The notes under the pieces: generated by a model
The model's database searches: none
Seen by the model: the letters and a program-made list of their open reading frames with translations, nothing else
What the model was told of the DNA's origin: nothing
Part shown: in pieces, positions 42,489 to 52,020 of the stretch
How the letters are laid out: every line of letters starts with the position of its first letter
Position numbering within the stretch: the stretch's first letter is position 1
Translations under genes and position numbers: made by a program
DNA from: Anaerolineaceae bacterium UBA6133
GTDB lineage: Bacteria; Chloroflexota; Anaerolineae; Anaerolineales; Anaerolineaceae
Assembly (NCBI GenBank): GCA_002435825.1
Contig: DIVL01000028.1
Location: 1 to 64,000 of the forward strand
Length of the DNA stretch: 64,000 bases
Direction: 5' to 3'

Positions 42489-44414
42489 ATGTCACTCCTG
42501 ACTGCCCAAAACCTTGCGAAATCATTTGGTCCTGTGGATATCTTTGATGAGATCAATCTTTCGATTCCACGACATGCCCGCATCGCAATCGTTGGTCCGA
42601 ATGGTGTTGGCAAGACGACCCTCTTGCGCATTCTCGCCGGCGAAGACACGCCCACAGAAGGCGCCGTGCACCGCGCGAAAGGCTTGAGGTTGGGTTACCT
42701 GCCCCAGGAAGCGGTCAGCATGCTGGAAGGGACGTTGTGGGACTCCTGCTTGTTAGCTTTTGAGGACCTGATGGCACAAGGGGAAGAGTTGCGGGAAATG
42801 GAAAAGTTGATGCAGGATCCCGCCTGTGATCCATCTGTACTGGAACGTTATGGTAGAGTCCAGACTTTCTTTGAATATAGCGGAGGTTACACCTACCAGG
42901 CGCGCATTCGCCAGACATTGGACGGACTGGGGTTCTCGGAGCACGATTATGAGCGTCCACTAACACAACTTTCGGGTGGGCAGCGAACCAGAGCCCGACT
43001 GGCGCGCATCCTGCTGGACGACCCGGACCTGCTTCTGTTGGATGAACCCAGCAACCATCTGGATATCAACGCCGTGGAATGGCTGGAAGCTTACCTGAGG
43101 GACTGGAGCGGGGCAGTGGTGATCGTCTCGCATGACCGCTACTTTTTGGACCAGACCGCCCATTACATCTGGGAGATGACACCGGCACTGGAAGTCTACC
43201 GCGGGAATTACACCGCGTATTTACGCCAGCGCGAGGAACGCTATACCCGGCGCGTGGCGGAATTTGAGGCGCAAAACGAGTACATCGAAAAACAGCAGGA
43301 CTATATCCGGCGCTTCCTGGGCACACAGAATAACAATCAGGCCAGAGGCAGGCAGCGCCGCCTGGAGCGCTTGTTGGCAGACTCGCGCCTGACCGCGCCG
43401 ACTGCCAACATCCGCCCGATGCACCTGCGCTTCAAGCTGGCTGACCGCTCAGGCAACCTGGTCTTGCGCACCTACGATTTGCAGGTGGGCTATGAGGATG
43501 AAGGGCGACCGCTTTTTAACTGTCCGGATCTGGTGCTCGAAAGGCGTGAATGTGTCGCGGTGATCGGACCGAATGGCGCTGGCAAGACAACCCTCTTGAA
43601 GACCGTTCTGAACCAGACCCCACCCTACGCCGGACGGGTGGAACTGGGAGCGAACCTCAAGGTGGGCTATTTTGCCCAGGCGCATGAAGGCTTGGTGCCT
43701 GAAAATACCCTGATGGATGAGATTGACACCGTCGCTCCAAGCATGCTGCCTGCGGAAGCGCGCAACTACCTGGCACGCTACGGCTTCCAGGGAGATGAGG
43801 TTTTTTCGCAGGTGGCAACCCTCTCTGGCGGCGAACGCGGTCGTTTGGCGCTGGCAAAGCTGGCGCTCTCGGATGCGAATCTGCTGATGCTGGACGAACC
43901 CACCAACCACCTTGACCTTGCCACGCAGGAGGTACTTCAGGATGTGCTCGCACACTATCCAGGCACGATCATGCTGGTCTCGCATGACCGCTACCTGATT
44001 GATGCCCTGGCAACCCAAATCTGGGAATTGGACATGCAAAGCGCCAGTTTGCAAGTGTTTAAGGGTGCTTATTCTGAATTCAGACAATTCAAGGAAGGGC
44101 GATTACAGGTAAGGGATTTTCATGAAATTCCGTTTGCATCAGATCTAGCAAACGAACCCGCGGTAATGCCCGCCAAAGTTGGATTAAGCCGCAACCAACG
44201 CCAGCAAATTGAGAAAAAGTTGGCGGCGTTGGAGCAGAAGATCCATGCAGCCGAGGTTGAAAAAGCCAGTTGCGAAGCCCAACTCTCCAAGCCAACGGCT
44301 GACTTGCGAAAATTGGAGAGAGTCACAGAAAATTATCAAACCGTCACGCTCACTTTGGAGAAACTGCTTGCCGAATGGGAAGGCCTGGCAGAACAATTGC
44401 ACCAGGACGAATAA
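42489..44414 (+). CDS. ABC-F family ATPase (ribosome-associated)
   Basis: This soluble protein of 641 residues has two ABC domains and no membrane segments. The Walker A sites are GPNGVGKTTLLR and GPNGAGKTTLLK. The signatures are LSGGQRTRARLARILL and LSGGERGRLALAKLAL, with Walker B pairs ending DEPSNHLD and DEPTNHLD. The linker between domains and a C-terminal coiled-coil (RNQRQQIEKKLAALEQKI onward) fit the Uup/EttA-like group, which acts on ribosomes. ATG 42489 is used rather than TTG 42480, which would overlap the promoter. No antibiotic-resistance assignment can be made. Confidence 0.92.
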   Translation: MSLLTAQNLAKSFGPVDIFDEINLSIPRHARIAIVGPNGVGKTTLLRILAGEDTPTEGAVHRAKGLRLGYLPQEAVSMLEGTLWDSCLLAFEDLMAQGEELREMEKLMQDPACDPSVLERYGRVQTFFEYSGGYTYQARIRQTLDGLGFSEHDYERPLTQLSGGQRTRARLARILLDDPDLLLLDEPSNHLDINAVEWLEAYLRDWSGAVVIVSHDRYFLDQTAHYIWEMTPALEVYRGNYTAYLRQREERYTRRVAEFEAQNEYIEKQQDYIRRFLGTQNNNQARGRQRRLERLLADSRLTAPTANIRPMHLRFKLADRSGNLVLRTYDLQVGYEDEGRPLFNCPDLVLERRECVAVIGPNGAGKTTLLKTVLNQTPPYAGRVELGANLKVGYFAQAHEGLVPENTLMDEIDTVAPSMLPAEARNYLARYGFQGDEVFSQVATLSGGERGRLALAKLALSDANLLMLDEPTNHLDLATQEVLQDVLAHYPGTIMLVSHDRYLIDALATQIWELDMQSASLQVFKGAYSEFRQFKEGRLQVRDFHEIPFASDLANEPAVMPAKVGLSRNQRQQIEKKLAALEQKIHAAEVEKASCEAQLSKPTADLRKLERVTENYQTVTLTLEKLLAEWEGLAEQLHQDE

Positions 44415-44431
44415 ATTGTTAGCTGACATGC

Positions 44432-44437
44432 TATAAT
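44432..44437 (+). promoter_or_regulatory. Extended -10 box of the epimerase gene
   Basis: ATGCTATAAT is an extended -10 (TGC then TATAAT), 31 bases before ATG 44468. No good -35 is present, which extended -10 promoters tolerate. Confidence 0.5.
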
Positions 44438-44467
44438 TCAGCAAATTTTTTAGACAGGTAGTTGGCA

Positions 44468-45418
44468 ATGAACTATTTAGTAACTGGAGGGGCGGGGTTT
44501 TTGGGCACTGCTCTAAGCAACCGCCTGGCAAAACAAGGACATCACGTGCGAGTGCTGGATGACTGCTCGGCGGGGAATCCTGTTTACTTATTACCCGAAG
44601 TGGAATTTGTACAGGGTGACATCAACGAAAAGACGCTGCTTTGGAAACTGCTGCAGGATGTGGATTGCGTTTTCCACCTGGCAGCCAAAGTCAGCGTGCC
44701 CGAGTCCTCCCTCTTTCCGAGCAGCTATAACCTCGTGAACGTCAGTGGGACAGTGACGCTGATGGAAGCTATTCGCGACACGAAGGTAAAACGCGTGGTG
44801 CTGGCATCCTCCGGAGCCGTTTACGGTCTCCAGGACCAGATCCCCTATCTCGAAACATTTGAGGTTCACCCCGAGTCGCCTTATGCTGTCTCGAAACTTT
44901 CCGCGGAGCATTATGTGCGCACTATTGGCGCACAGGCGGGAGTGGAGGCGGTCTGCCTGCGGATTTTCAATGCCTATGGACCGGGTCAACGCGTTCCCCA
45001 TTCCCACCCGCCGATCATTTCCAATTTCCTCAAACACGCTCTTACCAATGGAACGATCATCATCCACGGAGATGGCAGCCAGACGCGTGATTATGTGTAC
45101 GTGGACGACGTGGTCAACGCCCTGGTGACCTCCTCCACCGCGGTGGGTGTGGACCAGCAGGTGATCAACGTTGGCAGTGGGGTGGAGACGAGCGTTTTGG
45201 AATTGGTGCGCCTGGTGCGGCAGGTGACAGGCAGAAAACCCGAAGAGGTATACAATCCACTTAAGAGCGGCGGTTCGGACCGTATGTGTGCTGGCATTGC
45301 AAAGGCTCAAGAAAAGCTCAATTACATCCCGCTAGTGCCGCTTGAGACCGGTTTGCGGCTGACGATTGAGCGCGACCCTCAATACAAAAAAGAAATTGAA
45401 TCCAAGCCTATCGCGTGA
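44468..45418 (+). CDS. NAD-dependent sugar-nucleotide epimerase/dehydratase
   Basis: This is an extended SDR enzyme of 316 residues. The NAD-binding motif is YLVTGGAGFLGTALSNRL, and the catalytic pair is Ser/Thr with YxxxK in SPYAVSKLSAEHYV. DYVYVDDVVNAL is the usual epimerase block. It is likely a UDP-glucose 4-epimerase-like or related enzyme for surface glycan precursors, though the sugar is not decided. ATG 44468 is preferred over the in-frame TTG 44462. Its end overlaps the start of the AAG glycosylase gene. Confidence 0.9.
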   Translation: MNYLVTGGAGFLGTALSNRLAKQGHHVRVLDDCSAGNPVYLLPEVEFVQGDINEKTLLWKLLQDVDCVFHLAAKVSVPESSLFPSSYNLVNVSGTVTLMEAIRDTKVKRVVLASSGAVYGLQDQIPYLETFEVHPESPYAVSKLSAEHYVRTIGAQAGVEAVCLRIFNAYGPGQRVPHSHPPIISNFLKHALTNGTIIIHGDGSQTRDYVYVDDVVNALVTSSTAVGVDQQVINVGSGVETSVLELVRLVRQVTGRKPEEVYNPLKSGGSDRMCAGIAKAQEKLNYIPLVPLETGLRLTIERDPQYKKEIESKPIA

Positions 45419-45986
45419 ATTTTTCTCTCGACCAGCGCTGCAGGTAGCCCCTGATTTGCTGGGGTGTTTGCTTGTGCGCCGCTGGGAAGGGCAGCGGCTG
45501 GCGGGCGTGATCGTGGAGGTGGAGGCGTACCAGGGCGTGGATGACCAGGCATGCCATGCCAGGGCAGGCAAGACGGCTCGCAACGCGGTAATGTTTGGCG
45601 CTCCTGGCAGAGCCTACATTTACTTTACCTATGGGATGCACTGGATGCTTAATTTGGTTTGTGAAGCCGAGGGAGTGCCGGCGGCGGTCTTGATCCGTGC
45701 GATCAAACCGGTTGAGGGGTTGGAGCTGATGCGCCTGCTGCGCCCAAAGCTGGCAGGGAAACCTGGCTGGCTGAGCGGTCCGGCTAAGGTGACCCAGGCA
45801 TTGGCAATTGGCAGGGAGCAGAATGGGGTGGATGTATGCTCAGAGGAAGGCGATCTGTGGGTGGAGAGGGGAGTCAGCGTGCCTGAACAGGAGGTGGTGA
45901 CATCTCCGCGGATCGGCATTGGTTATGCGCCCGAACCCTGGCTTTCGCTGCCCTGGCGCTGGGTTTGGAAAGCGGGCAAGGGATGA
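45366..45986 (+). CDS. DNA-3-methyladenine glycosylase (AAG/MPG family)
   Basis: It excises alkylated purines from DNA. The 206-residue protein shows the family blocks APDLLGCLLVRR, GVIVEVEAYQGVDDQACHA with the catalytic Glu in VEVEAY, MFGAPGRAYIYFTYGMHWMLN, and SGPAKVTQALAIG. The annotated start TTG 45366 gives a 53-base overlap with the epimerase gene; TTG 45396 is a shorter alternative and would reduce the overlap. Neither has a clear ribosome site, so the first ten residues are uncertain. Confidence 0.88.
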   Translation: MSATLNTKKKLNPSLSREFFSRPALQVAPDLLGCLLVRRWEGQRLAGVIVEVEAYQGVDDQACHARAGKTARNAVMFGAPGRAYIYFTYGMHWMLNLVCEAEGVPAAVLIRAIKPVEGLELMRLLRPKLAGKPGWLSGPAKVTQALAIGREQNGVDVCSEEGDLWVERGVSVPEQEVVTSPRIGIGYAPEPWLSLPWRWVWKAGKG

Positions 45987-46026
45987 TGCCTGTTCCATGC
46001 GAAGAAGATAGTGTAAGATTGTGGCG

Positions 46027-46593
46027 ATGAGCATATTTTCGCGTAAGAAAGATACGGCAATATTTACCCCCGAGAGGCTCCAAGCCCGCGTGAGCACGGT
46101 TTTAGGATCGGGCATTCACTGGGTTGGCGATCTGCACGGCACGGGCGGCGTGCGCATTGAAGGCACCATGCAGGGCGATATCGTCATCAAGGGTCTGGTT
46201 GTAATTGGCGAAACCGGGAAGGTTATTTGCCCCGAGCTGAAAGCTGAAACAGTAGTGGTGGCGGGCACAGTACAGGGTAACATCACCTGCCAGAAGCTCG
46301 AGATCCGCTCCAGCGGGCGGGTTTGGGGCGACGTGGTGGCGGTCAGCTTTAGCAGTGAAGACGGCGCTTTCCTGCGCGGTCAGATGCGCATGGAAGAACG
46401 CATCGAAATCCAACTTGTGGAAGAACAGATCCCGGAAGAGATTGAGATGCCCGAGTTCCAACCTGAAGCCGTCCTTTCGGTCTCAACTCCAGTAGAAACT
46501 GAGCCTGCACCAGAAAAAGTAGCCCCCGATCTGCAGGCGAGTGAGCCTAAAAAAACTGGAAAACCCAAACTGAAATCCCCCTGGGATAATTAA
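46027..46593 (+). CDS. Bactofilin (polymer-forming cytoskeletal protein)
   Basis: This 188-residue protein has a central right-handed beta-helix of the bactofilin (DUF583) type: HWVGDLHGTGGVRIEGTMQG, then IVIGETGKVICPELKAETVV, VAGTVQGNITCQKLEI and SSGRVWGDVVA. Disordered tails flank it; the C-terminal tail is Pro/Glu-rich and ends in a basic patch (KKTGKPKLKSPW). Bactofilins form filaments linked to cell shape and polar structures. ATG 46027 is used; an upstream in-frame GTG at 46021 is possible. Confidence 0.9.
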   Translation: MSIFSRKKDTAIFTPERLQARVSTVLGSGIHWVGDLHGTGGVRIEGTMQGDIVIKGLVVIGETGKVICPELKAETVVVAGTVQGNITCQKLEIRSSGRVWGDVVAVSFSSEDGAFLRGQMRMEERIEIQLVEEQIPEEIEMPEFQPEAVLSVSTPVETEPAPEKVAPDLQASEPKKTGKPKLKSPWDN

Positions 46594-46597
46594 TTCT

Positions 46598-47044
46598 TCA
46601 AGCCTGCGGCAGCTCCAACAGGATGGTCACCGGTCCATCATTGCGGATATCCACCACCATGTGCGCGCCAAAAATGCCTTGCTGAGCGGCAATGCCAAAT
46701 TCGCGCAGACGATCAGTAAAGACGTCCACCAGCGGCTCAGCCATCTCCGGTTTGGCAGCATTAATGAAGGATGGGCGCCTGCCGCGGCTGGTATCGGCAT
46801 ACAGCGTAAACTGCGACACGACGATTGCCTCCCCATTCTCATCCAAAAGCGAGCGGTTCATTTTTCCGGCTTCATCTTCAAACACACGCAGGTAGGCGGT
46901 CTTTTCAGCCAGCTCCCGGGCAATCTCCGGCGTGTCGTCGGGTCCGATCCCAAGCAGGATGACATACCCCAGACCGATCTGAGCCACAACCTCGTTTTCG
47001 ACAGTGACACTGCCGCTGGTTACCCGCTGCAGGACGGCTCTCAT
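46598..47044 (-). CDS. dtd: D-aminoacyl-tRNA deacylase
   Basis: Dtd hydrolyses D-amino acids from wrongly charged tRNA. The 148-residue protein is full length, with [20 protein letters not shown] at the start, the catalytic [17 protein letters not shown], and [11 protein letters not shown] near the end, which matches the Gly-cisPro region. It converges with the bactofilin gene (4-base gap) and overlaps the upstream phosphatase gene by 4 bases (ATGA), so these two form an operon. Confidence 0.95.
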   Translation of the reverse strand: MRAVLQRVTSGSVTVENEVVAQIGLGYVILLGIGPDDTPEIARELAEKTAYLRVFEDEAGKMNRSLLDENGEAIVVSQFTLYADTSRGRRPSFINAAKPEMAEPLVDVFTDRLREFGIAAQQGIFGAHMVVDIRNDGPVTILLELPQA

Positions 47045-47619
47045 CGCGGCTCCTTGGACGTTCCGCGCTCGATGTATCCCGGCCAGGTAAAGTTTTCGTC
47101 AAAATCCACTTCCAAGATTCCACAATGGGGAATGCGACCGGGATTGTAGAATTGTTTCATCACATACCCATGCGTAACAACAATAATTTTTTCATACGAC
47201 AGGTAAGGCAGCAAAGATGAAGCCGCACGGCGGGCAACCTGATCGTAACCTTCCCAGTTGAGTTTTGCCTCGGGGGTACGCACGCCCTTGAAACGGCTGG
47301 CTTCCTCGATGGCTGCCAGGGTATCGGTGAAATCACGATTCTTGTATTGAGTGTCGATCAGCCACTCGTGGATGTCGAACACCACCTCGATGGGCAGATC
47401 GAGCCGGCGGGAGATGACAGCCGCTGTCTGCAGCGCGCGCGTGTAGGGGGAACTGACAATTAGTTGGCAGCCCTGCAGACGCGGATCTTTTGCCACCGCT
47501 TCCGCCTGGGCAACACCCCGTTCCGTGAGCGGCGCCAACTCTCGTGCCGGACCCGGAAAGCCGCGACCTTCTGTGACCGTATAATCCTGTTCTCCGTGCC
47601 GTACCAGTACCAGATGCAT
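47041..47619 (-). CDS. Histidine phosphatase (phosphoglycerate mutase-like)
   Basis: This protein of 192 residues begins [16 protein letters not shown], where RHG is the catalytic phosphohistidine motif. The second His lies in [17 protein letters not shown], and [18 protein letters not shown] supplies the Arg pocket. It may act on small phosphorylated metabolites or proteins; no substrate is suggested by context except co-transcription with dtd (4-base overlap). Confidence 0.88.
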   Translation of the reverse strand: MHLVLVRHGEQDYTVTEGRGFPGPARELAPLTERGVAQAEAVAKDPRLQGCQLIVSSPYTRALQTAAVISRRLDLPIEVVFDIHEWLIDTQYKNRDFTDTLAAIEEASRFKGVRTPEAKLNWEGYDQVARRAASSLLPYLSYEKIIVVTHGYVMKQFYNPGRIPHCGILEVDFDENFTWPGYIERGTSKEPR

Positions 47620-47810
47620 AGCTACCTCCTGTTCTGACTTACAAGTTTATCAAACCTTTAAGATTGAAGTAGGTGCTTTATGATGAAGACGCATAATCTC
47701 CCTGAAGGTTTCGGCATGCTCCTGACAAAAAGTATGCTTTAAAACTCTCTGATTCTCAGGTGGAAATATGAAATTTGTGGTAAATTTTAGAATCGATTGC
47801 GGAAAAAGAG

Positions 47811-49193
47811 ATGCAAGGAAATAATCATCGTTCCCCCAAGTGGATTCGCAGCATTCCCAGGCTGACTATTGAAGGTCGGCGGAAAATTATCGATGATGTC
47901 CATGATGATTCAAGGGCAAACTTTGATTATTTAATCCTGGTAGCGCTTTCGAGCTCTATTGCTACTTTGGGTCTGCTTTCAGACTCTCCGGCTGTCATCA
48001 TCGGCGCGATGGTCGTTGCTCCGTTGATGTCCCCAATTTTGGCGATAGGTCTGGCAACAACGACTGGAGAGAAGAAATTGCTGAAAGAAGCCCTCCTGAC
48101 CTTGTTCATTGGAGCTGTGCTTTCCATCGTGATCGCTGTGATTTTGACCTGGATCAATGATGAACTTCCTTTTATTTCCTTACATCAGATCCCAGGTGAA
48201 GTTATGTCCCGAGCAAGATCTTCCCCTGTGGATCTGACCATTGCGATTGCGGGTGGGTTGGCGGCTGCCTATGCGATTACCCGCCCTAAACTTTCAGCTG
48301 CTTTGCCTGGTGTCGCGATTGCTACAGCCCTGATGCCGCCTGTTTGCAGCGTGGGCGTAGGATTGGCCCTGCAAAACTGGCAGGTTGCCAGTGGTGCGGG
48401 GTTGCTTTTTATCACAAACGCGGTCGCGATTGCTTTTGCTTCTGGTTTGGTATTTTTGGCCAGGGGCTTTTCCAAGGAACATCGGTTTGGTGACGCGAAA
48501 ATGACTGCATCCCTCTGGGTTTCCACTGTTCTGGTGGTCATTCTCCTGATCCCATTAACGTACTTTAGTTTGCGTGTCATTCGGCAGGCTGAAAAAACCC
48601 AAATGATCAACACAATTGTGGAAAGGGAAGTTGCCTTGCTTCCCAACGTCCAGTTGGAAGAAGCCAGTTTTATCAATGGCTCAGAAGTTCTCGATTTGCG
48701 TCTGACGTTGCATACAAGCCGATCTCTAACCTGGCGGGAAATTGTCAGTCTGCAAGAAGCTATTGCCACCGGGCTCGGTCAGAATGTATCACTGAAAGTT
48801 GAACAAGTCTTGTTTAGAGAGCTGGATCCAATGATTCCTCCAACGCTGACGCCAACTCTAACGCCCGGACCAAGCGCAACACCAACGCTAACCAGAACGC
48901 CTCTTCCAACCTCTACCCCAACACCAACCCAGACGCCTGAGCCCACCTTTACCCCTACTCCAACCGCCACGCCTGTACCCATCCAGGCACGGATCACATG
49001 GCCTGACACCCCTGGATTAACTCTGTATCAGGAACCAGGCGGTCCCTCTATTGGCAGGCTGTACTTTTCTCAATTGGTTATGGTTTATCATGACCAACAG
49101 ACTTATGATGGGTTGGTGTGGGTAAAAATCAGGGATGAACAAGGGCGCATAGGCTGGTTGCCGCAAAATTATCTGGAAGTTTTGAATCCCTGA
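47811..49193 (+). CDS. DUF389 (TIGR00341-type) membrane protein with a Thr/Pro linker and C-terminal SH3-like domain
   Basis: The 460-residue protein has an N-terminal DUF389 domain with about six hydrophobic segments and the typical SPAVIIGAMVVAPLMSPILA block, plus LPGVAIATALMPPVCSVGVG. After it come a cytoplasmic alpha/beta part, a Thr/Pro linker (about residues 343-392), and a C-terminal domain (LYQEPGGPSIGRLYFSQLV then EQGRIGWLPQNYLEVL) that looks like a bacterial SH3 fold. The function of DUF389 proteins is unknown. The added extracellular-style linker and SH3 domain are unusual. Confidence 0.8.
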   Translation: MQGNNHRSPKWIRSIPRLTIEGRRKIIDDVHDDSRANFDYLILVALSSSIATLGLLSDSPAVIIGAMVVAPLMSPILAIGLATTTGEKKLLKEALLTLFIGAVLSIVIAVILTWINDELPFISLHQIPGEVMSRARSSPVDLTIAIAGGLAAAYAITRPKLSAALPGVAIATALMPPVCSVGVGLALQNWQVASGAGLLFITNAVAIAFASGLVFLARGFSKEHRFGDAKMTASLWVSTVLVVILLIPLTYFSLRVIRQAEKTQMINTIVEREVALLPNVQLEEASFINGSEVLDLRLTLHTSRSLTWREIVSLQEAIATGLGQNVSLKVEQVLFRELDPMIPPTLTPTLTPGPSATPTLTRTPLPTSTPTPTQTPEPTFTPTPTATPVPIQARITWPDTPGLTLYQEPGGPSIGRLYFSQLVMVYHDQQTYDGLVWVKIRDEQGRIGWLPQNYLEVLNP

Positions 49194-49307
49194 GATTCTT
49201 TATCCCAAACTAAGACAAGGTAATTCAGGAAGGCCAGAATGTGTTGAGGACTGATATCCGTAAAACCCGGTTTTGTGAAAGCATAGATCGAAGGTTATAA
49301 TAGGGCT

Positions 49308-50447
49308 ATGCTTCTATCCCAGATGCCGCCGGCAAGCATCGTCAACAATGCTGAAACTTACTCCGAGATGCTCGCTCATCTCAAAACTCAGTCAGATATT
49401 GCCATCGATACTGAATCGAACAGCCTGCATGCCTATCATGAGCGGGTTTGCCTGATTCAACTTTCCAGCACGGAACGCGATTTCCTGCTGGACCCCTTTG
49501 CCTTCAAAGATCTGAGCGACCTGGGCAGCCTTTTCGCCCGGTCGGACATCCAAAAAATCTTTCATGCCGGAGATTACGACGTTGCCTGTCTCAAGCGGGA
49601 TTTCGACTTTACCTTCCATAACATTTTTGACACCATGATAGCCGCGACAGCGCTGGCGGAGCCCAACCTGGGTTTTGCGGCACTGATCGAAAAATACTTT
49701 GGTTTGGTTCTTGATAAAAAATACCAGCGCGCCAACTGGGGTGAACGACCGTTGAAGGCTGATATGCTCAGGTACGCGCAGGCTGATTCACACTACCTCA
49801 TTCCGCTGCGCGGCGTCTTGCTCCCTCAGCTTGAAGCCGACAGCCGTTTGCAATTGGTCTTGGAAGAAGGCGAGGGAATGGCGCGCCTCGTCAAACCGAA
49901 CGAGCTGCACAGCGAGGATATCTGGCGGGTCAAAGGCGCTCAGGATCTGTCCGCCGAGGCACTTTCGCTGCTCGACGCGCTGAATCATATGCGTGAAAAG
50001 GTTGCCAGCAAGCGCGACGTGCCCCCCTTCAAGGTGCTTTCAGACCGGGCGCTGATTGAAATCGCCCAGACCCAACCGCACTATGTCCAGGAGCTCAGCC
50101 TTTTGCCATCTCTGCCAGAAAGACAGGTTAGAAGGTATGGCAGCTTGTTGATGCAGACCATTCAAGCCTGGCGGGAAAACCCACAAAAGGTAAACCCCCG
50201 CCGGAACCATCGCCTGAGTGACGCGGAAATGAAGCGCCGCGACGCGCTCTCAACCTGGCGGAAACAGGCTGGGTTGGATGAGGGTCTGCCTTCCAACGCG
50301 ATCATCTCGCGTGAACTGCTTGACCGCCTGGCACATCTGGACTTTGCGAATTTCGATGAGCTTGAGCAGGCAATGAAATACTTCCCCTATCGTTTTGAAC
50401 GTTATGGCGACGCCATTTTTCAGGCACTGGAAAGGACAAAAGAATGA
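49308..50447 (+). CDS. rnd: Ribonuclease D-type 3'-5' exonuclease with HRDC domain
   Basis: It trims tRNA and other RNA 3' ends. The 379-residue protein has the DEDDy exonuclease core: IAIDTESNSLHAYHERVCLI (Asp and Glu), KIFHAGDYDVACL (Asp), and YAQADSHYLIPL (Asp and Tyr). An HRDC-like region follows (ALSLLDALNHMREKVASKRD onward), with a second helical domain at the C-terminus. It overlaps the next gene, a beta-CASP RNase-like protein, by 4 bases (ATGA), so RNA processing is a shared theme. Confidence 0.92.
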   Translation: MLLSQMPPASIVNNAETYSEMLAHLKTQSDIAIDTESNSLHAYHERVCLIQLSSTERDFLLDPFAFKDLSDLGSLFARSDIQKIFHAGDYDVACLKRDFDFTFHNIFDTMIAATALAEPNLGFAALIEKYFGLVLDKKYQRANWGERPLKADMLRYAQADSHYLIPLRGVLLPQLEADSRLQLVLEEGEGMARLVKPNELHSEDIWRVKGAQDLSAEALSLLDALNHMREKVASKRDVPPFKVLSDRALIEIAQTQPHYVQELSLLPSLPERQVRRYGSLLMQTIQAWRENPQKVNPRRNHRLSDAEMKRRDALSTWRKQAGLDEGLPSNAIISRELLDRLAHLDFANFDELEQAMKYFPYRFERYGDAIFQALERTKE

Positions 50448-51844
50448 AACTAACCGTTCTCGGCGCGGCACGTACCGTCACCGGTTCAATGCATCTGATC
50501 GAACATCAGGGACACAAACTTCTGATCGATTGTGGAACTTTTCAGGGCAAGCGCGACGAATCTTACTTTATCAACCTCCACTTCCCATTTGACCCCAGCG
50601 AAATTGACGCGATGATCCTCTCGCACGCCCACATTGACCACAGCGGCAACATCCCCAACCTGGTCAAACAAGGATTTAAGGGTAAGATTTACACCACCGA
50701 TGCCAGCGAAGACCTGGCGGATATTATGCTCAGGGATTCAGGGCATATCCAGGAAAGCGACATCAAGTATGTCAATAAAAAACGCCGCAAGAAGGGCGAG
50801 CGTGCTTTGGAACCGATCTACACTCAGAAAGACGCGATCGAGGCAATGCCATTCTTCCAAAAGGTCTGGTATCAGCAGAAATTTGAACCTATTCCGGGCG
50901 TGACTGCCCAGTTGGTGGATGCGGGGCATATCCTGGGCTCGGCGGCTGTCATTTTAGATTATCGTGATGACCAGGGGCAACCCAAGCGCCTGTGGTTCTC
51001 TGGTGATATTGGCAGGCACGATGTTCCGATTTTGCGCGATCCCGTGCTGCCCACAGGGGCGGAAACACTGGTGATGGAATGCACCTATGGCGATAAACCG
51101 CACGAATCGATGGATGATGCGTATGACGAATTCATTGATGCTGTAAAGCGGACGGTCAGACGCGGCGGCAAGATAATCGTACCGGCTTTCGCTATCGGGC
51201 GCACGCAAAACCTGACCTACTTCCTCAGCCAGGCAATGGATGAAGGCTTAATTCCGGAAATTCCGGTGGTGGTCGATAGCCCGCTGGCAGTCAGCGCCTC
51301 CATTCTGTACCGCAAACACACCGAATGTTTTGACGATGAAACCTGGCAGTATATTGCCGAGCACCGCATGCAGGGGTTGGACTTTCATAATGTGATTTAC
51401 ACCAGGTCGGTTGATGAATCGAAGGCGCTCAACGAATGGAATGAGCCGATGATCATTATTTCAGCCTCCGGGATGGCGGAAGCTGGTCGGATTCTGCACC
51501 ACCTGAAGAACAATATCGAAGACGGACGCAACACCATCCTGATCATCTCGTGGCAGGCTCCCGACACGCTTGGACGACGCCTGGCAGACCGCGAACGCAA
51601 GGTGAGGATCTTTGGAGACGAGTATTACCGCAAGGCAGAGGTGGTGACCATTGGCGGTCTGAGCGCGCATGCCGGGCAGACCGGGCTGGTGGAGTATGCC
51701 CTGTCAAGCAAAGACACCCTTAAGCGGATTATCCTCTTCCACGGCGAGCCGGAAAAGGCGCAGGCTTTGATCGACAAGCTGGCTGAGCACCCCGAACTGC
51801 CGCTGCCGGTCTACGCTGAAAAAGGACAGCAGTTCGACCTTTAA
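50444..51844 (+). CDS. Metallo-beta-lactamase fold, beta-CASP RNA exonuclease/endonuclease-like protein
   Basis: This 466-residue enzyme has the MBL zinc motif SHAHIDHSGNIPNLV, the DxGHILGSA block DAGHILGSAAVILD, and a beta-CASP insert with IIVPAFAIGRTQNLTYFL. The C-terminal RMMBL-type region contains SASGMAEAGRILHHL and IGGLSAHAGQTGLVEYA. It belongs to the CPSF73/Ysh1-like group, which cuts or trims RNA. It overlaps rnd by 4 bases and is followed by a tRNA gene, in line with a role in RNA processing. Confidence 0.92.
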   Translation: MKLTVLGAARTVTGSMHLIEHQGHKLLIDCGTFQGKRDESYFINLHFPFDPSEIDAMILSHAHIDHSGNIPNLVKQGFKGKIYTTDASEDLADIMLRDSGHIQESDIKYVNKKRRKKGERALEPIYTQKDAIEAMPFFQKVWYQQKFEPIPGVTAQLVDAGHILGSAAVILDYRDDQGQPKRLWFSGDIGRHDVPILRDPVLPTGAETLVMECTYGDKPHESMDDAYDEFIDAVKRTVRRGGKIIVPAFAIGRTQNLTYFLSQAMDEGLIPEIPVVVDSPLAVSASILYRKHTECFDDETWQYIAEHRMQGLDFHNVIYTRSVDESKALNEWNEPMIIISASGMAEAGRILHHLKNNIEDGRNTILIISWQAPDTLGRRLADRERKVRIFGDEYYRKAEVVTIGGLSAHAGQTGLVEYALSSKDTLKRIILFHGEPEKAQALIDKLAEHPELPLPVYAEKGQQFDL

Positions 51845-51864
51845 GGTATAATCTGAAACCTGTT

Positions 51865-51952
51865 GGAGAGATGCCGGAGTGGTTGATCGGGGCGGTCTCG
51901 AAAACCGTTATGGGTCTTGTACCCATCGTGGGTTCGAACCCCACTCTCTCCG
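51865..51952 (+). tRNA. tRNA-Ser (anticodon CGA)
   Basis: This is a cloverleaf of 88 bases plus encoded CCA (51953-51955). The acceptor strands are GGAGAGA and TCTCTCC, with discriminator G. The anticodon loop is TCTCGAAAA with CGA, read as Ser. A long variable arm (TTATGGGTCTTGTACCCATC region) and the T-arm GTGGGTTCGAACCCCAC confirm a type II Ser tRNA. Confidence 0.96.
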
Positions 51953-51957
51953 CCACA

Positions 51958-51985
51958 AAAAATGCCGTGATTACACGGCATTTTT
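51958..51985 (+). terminator. Intrinsic terminator of tRNA-Ser
   Basis: AAAAATGCCGTG / CACGGCATTTTT is a 12-bp perfect stem with an ATTA loop, directly after the tRNA CCA end. Confidence 0.88.
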
Positions 51986-52020
51986 GATTCCCAAAGAACA
52001 GTAGGGTGAGTTGGCTTTTT

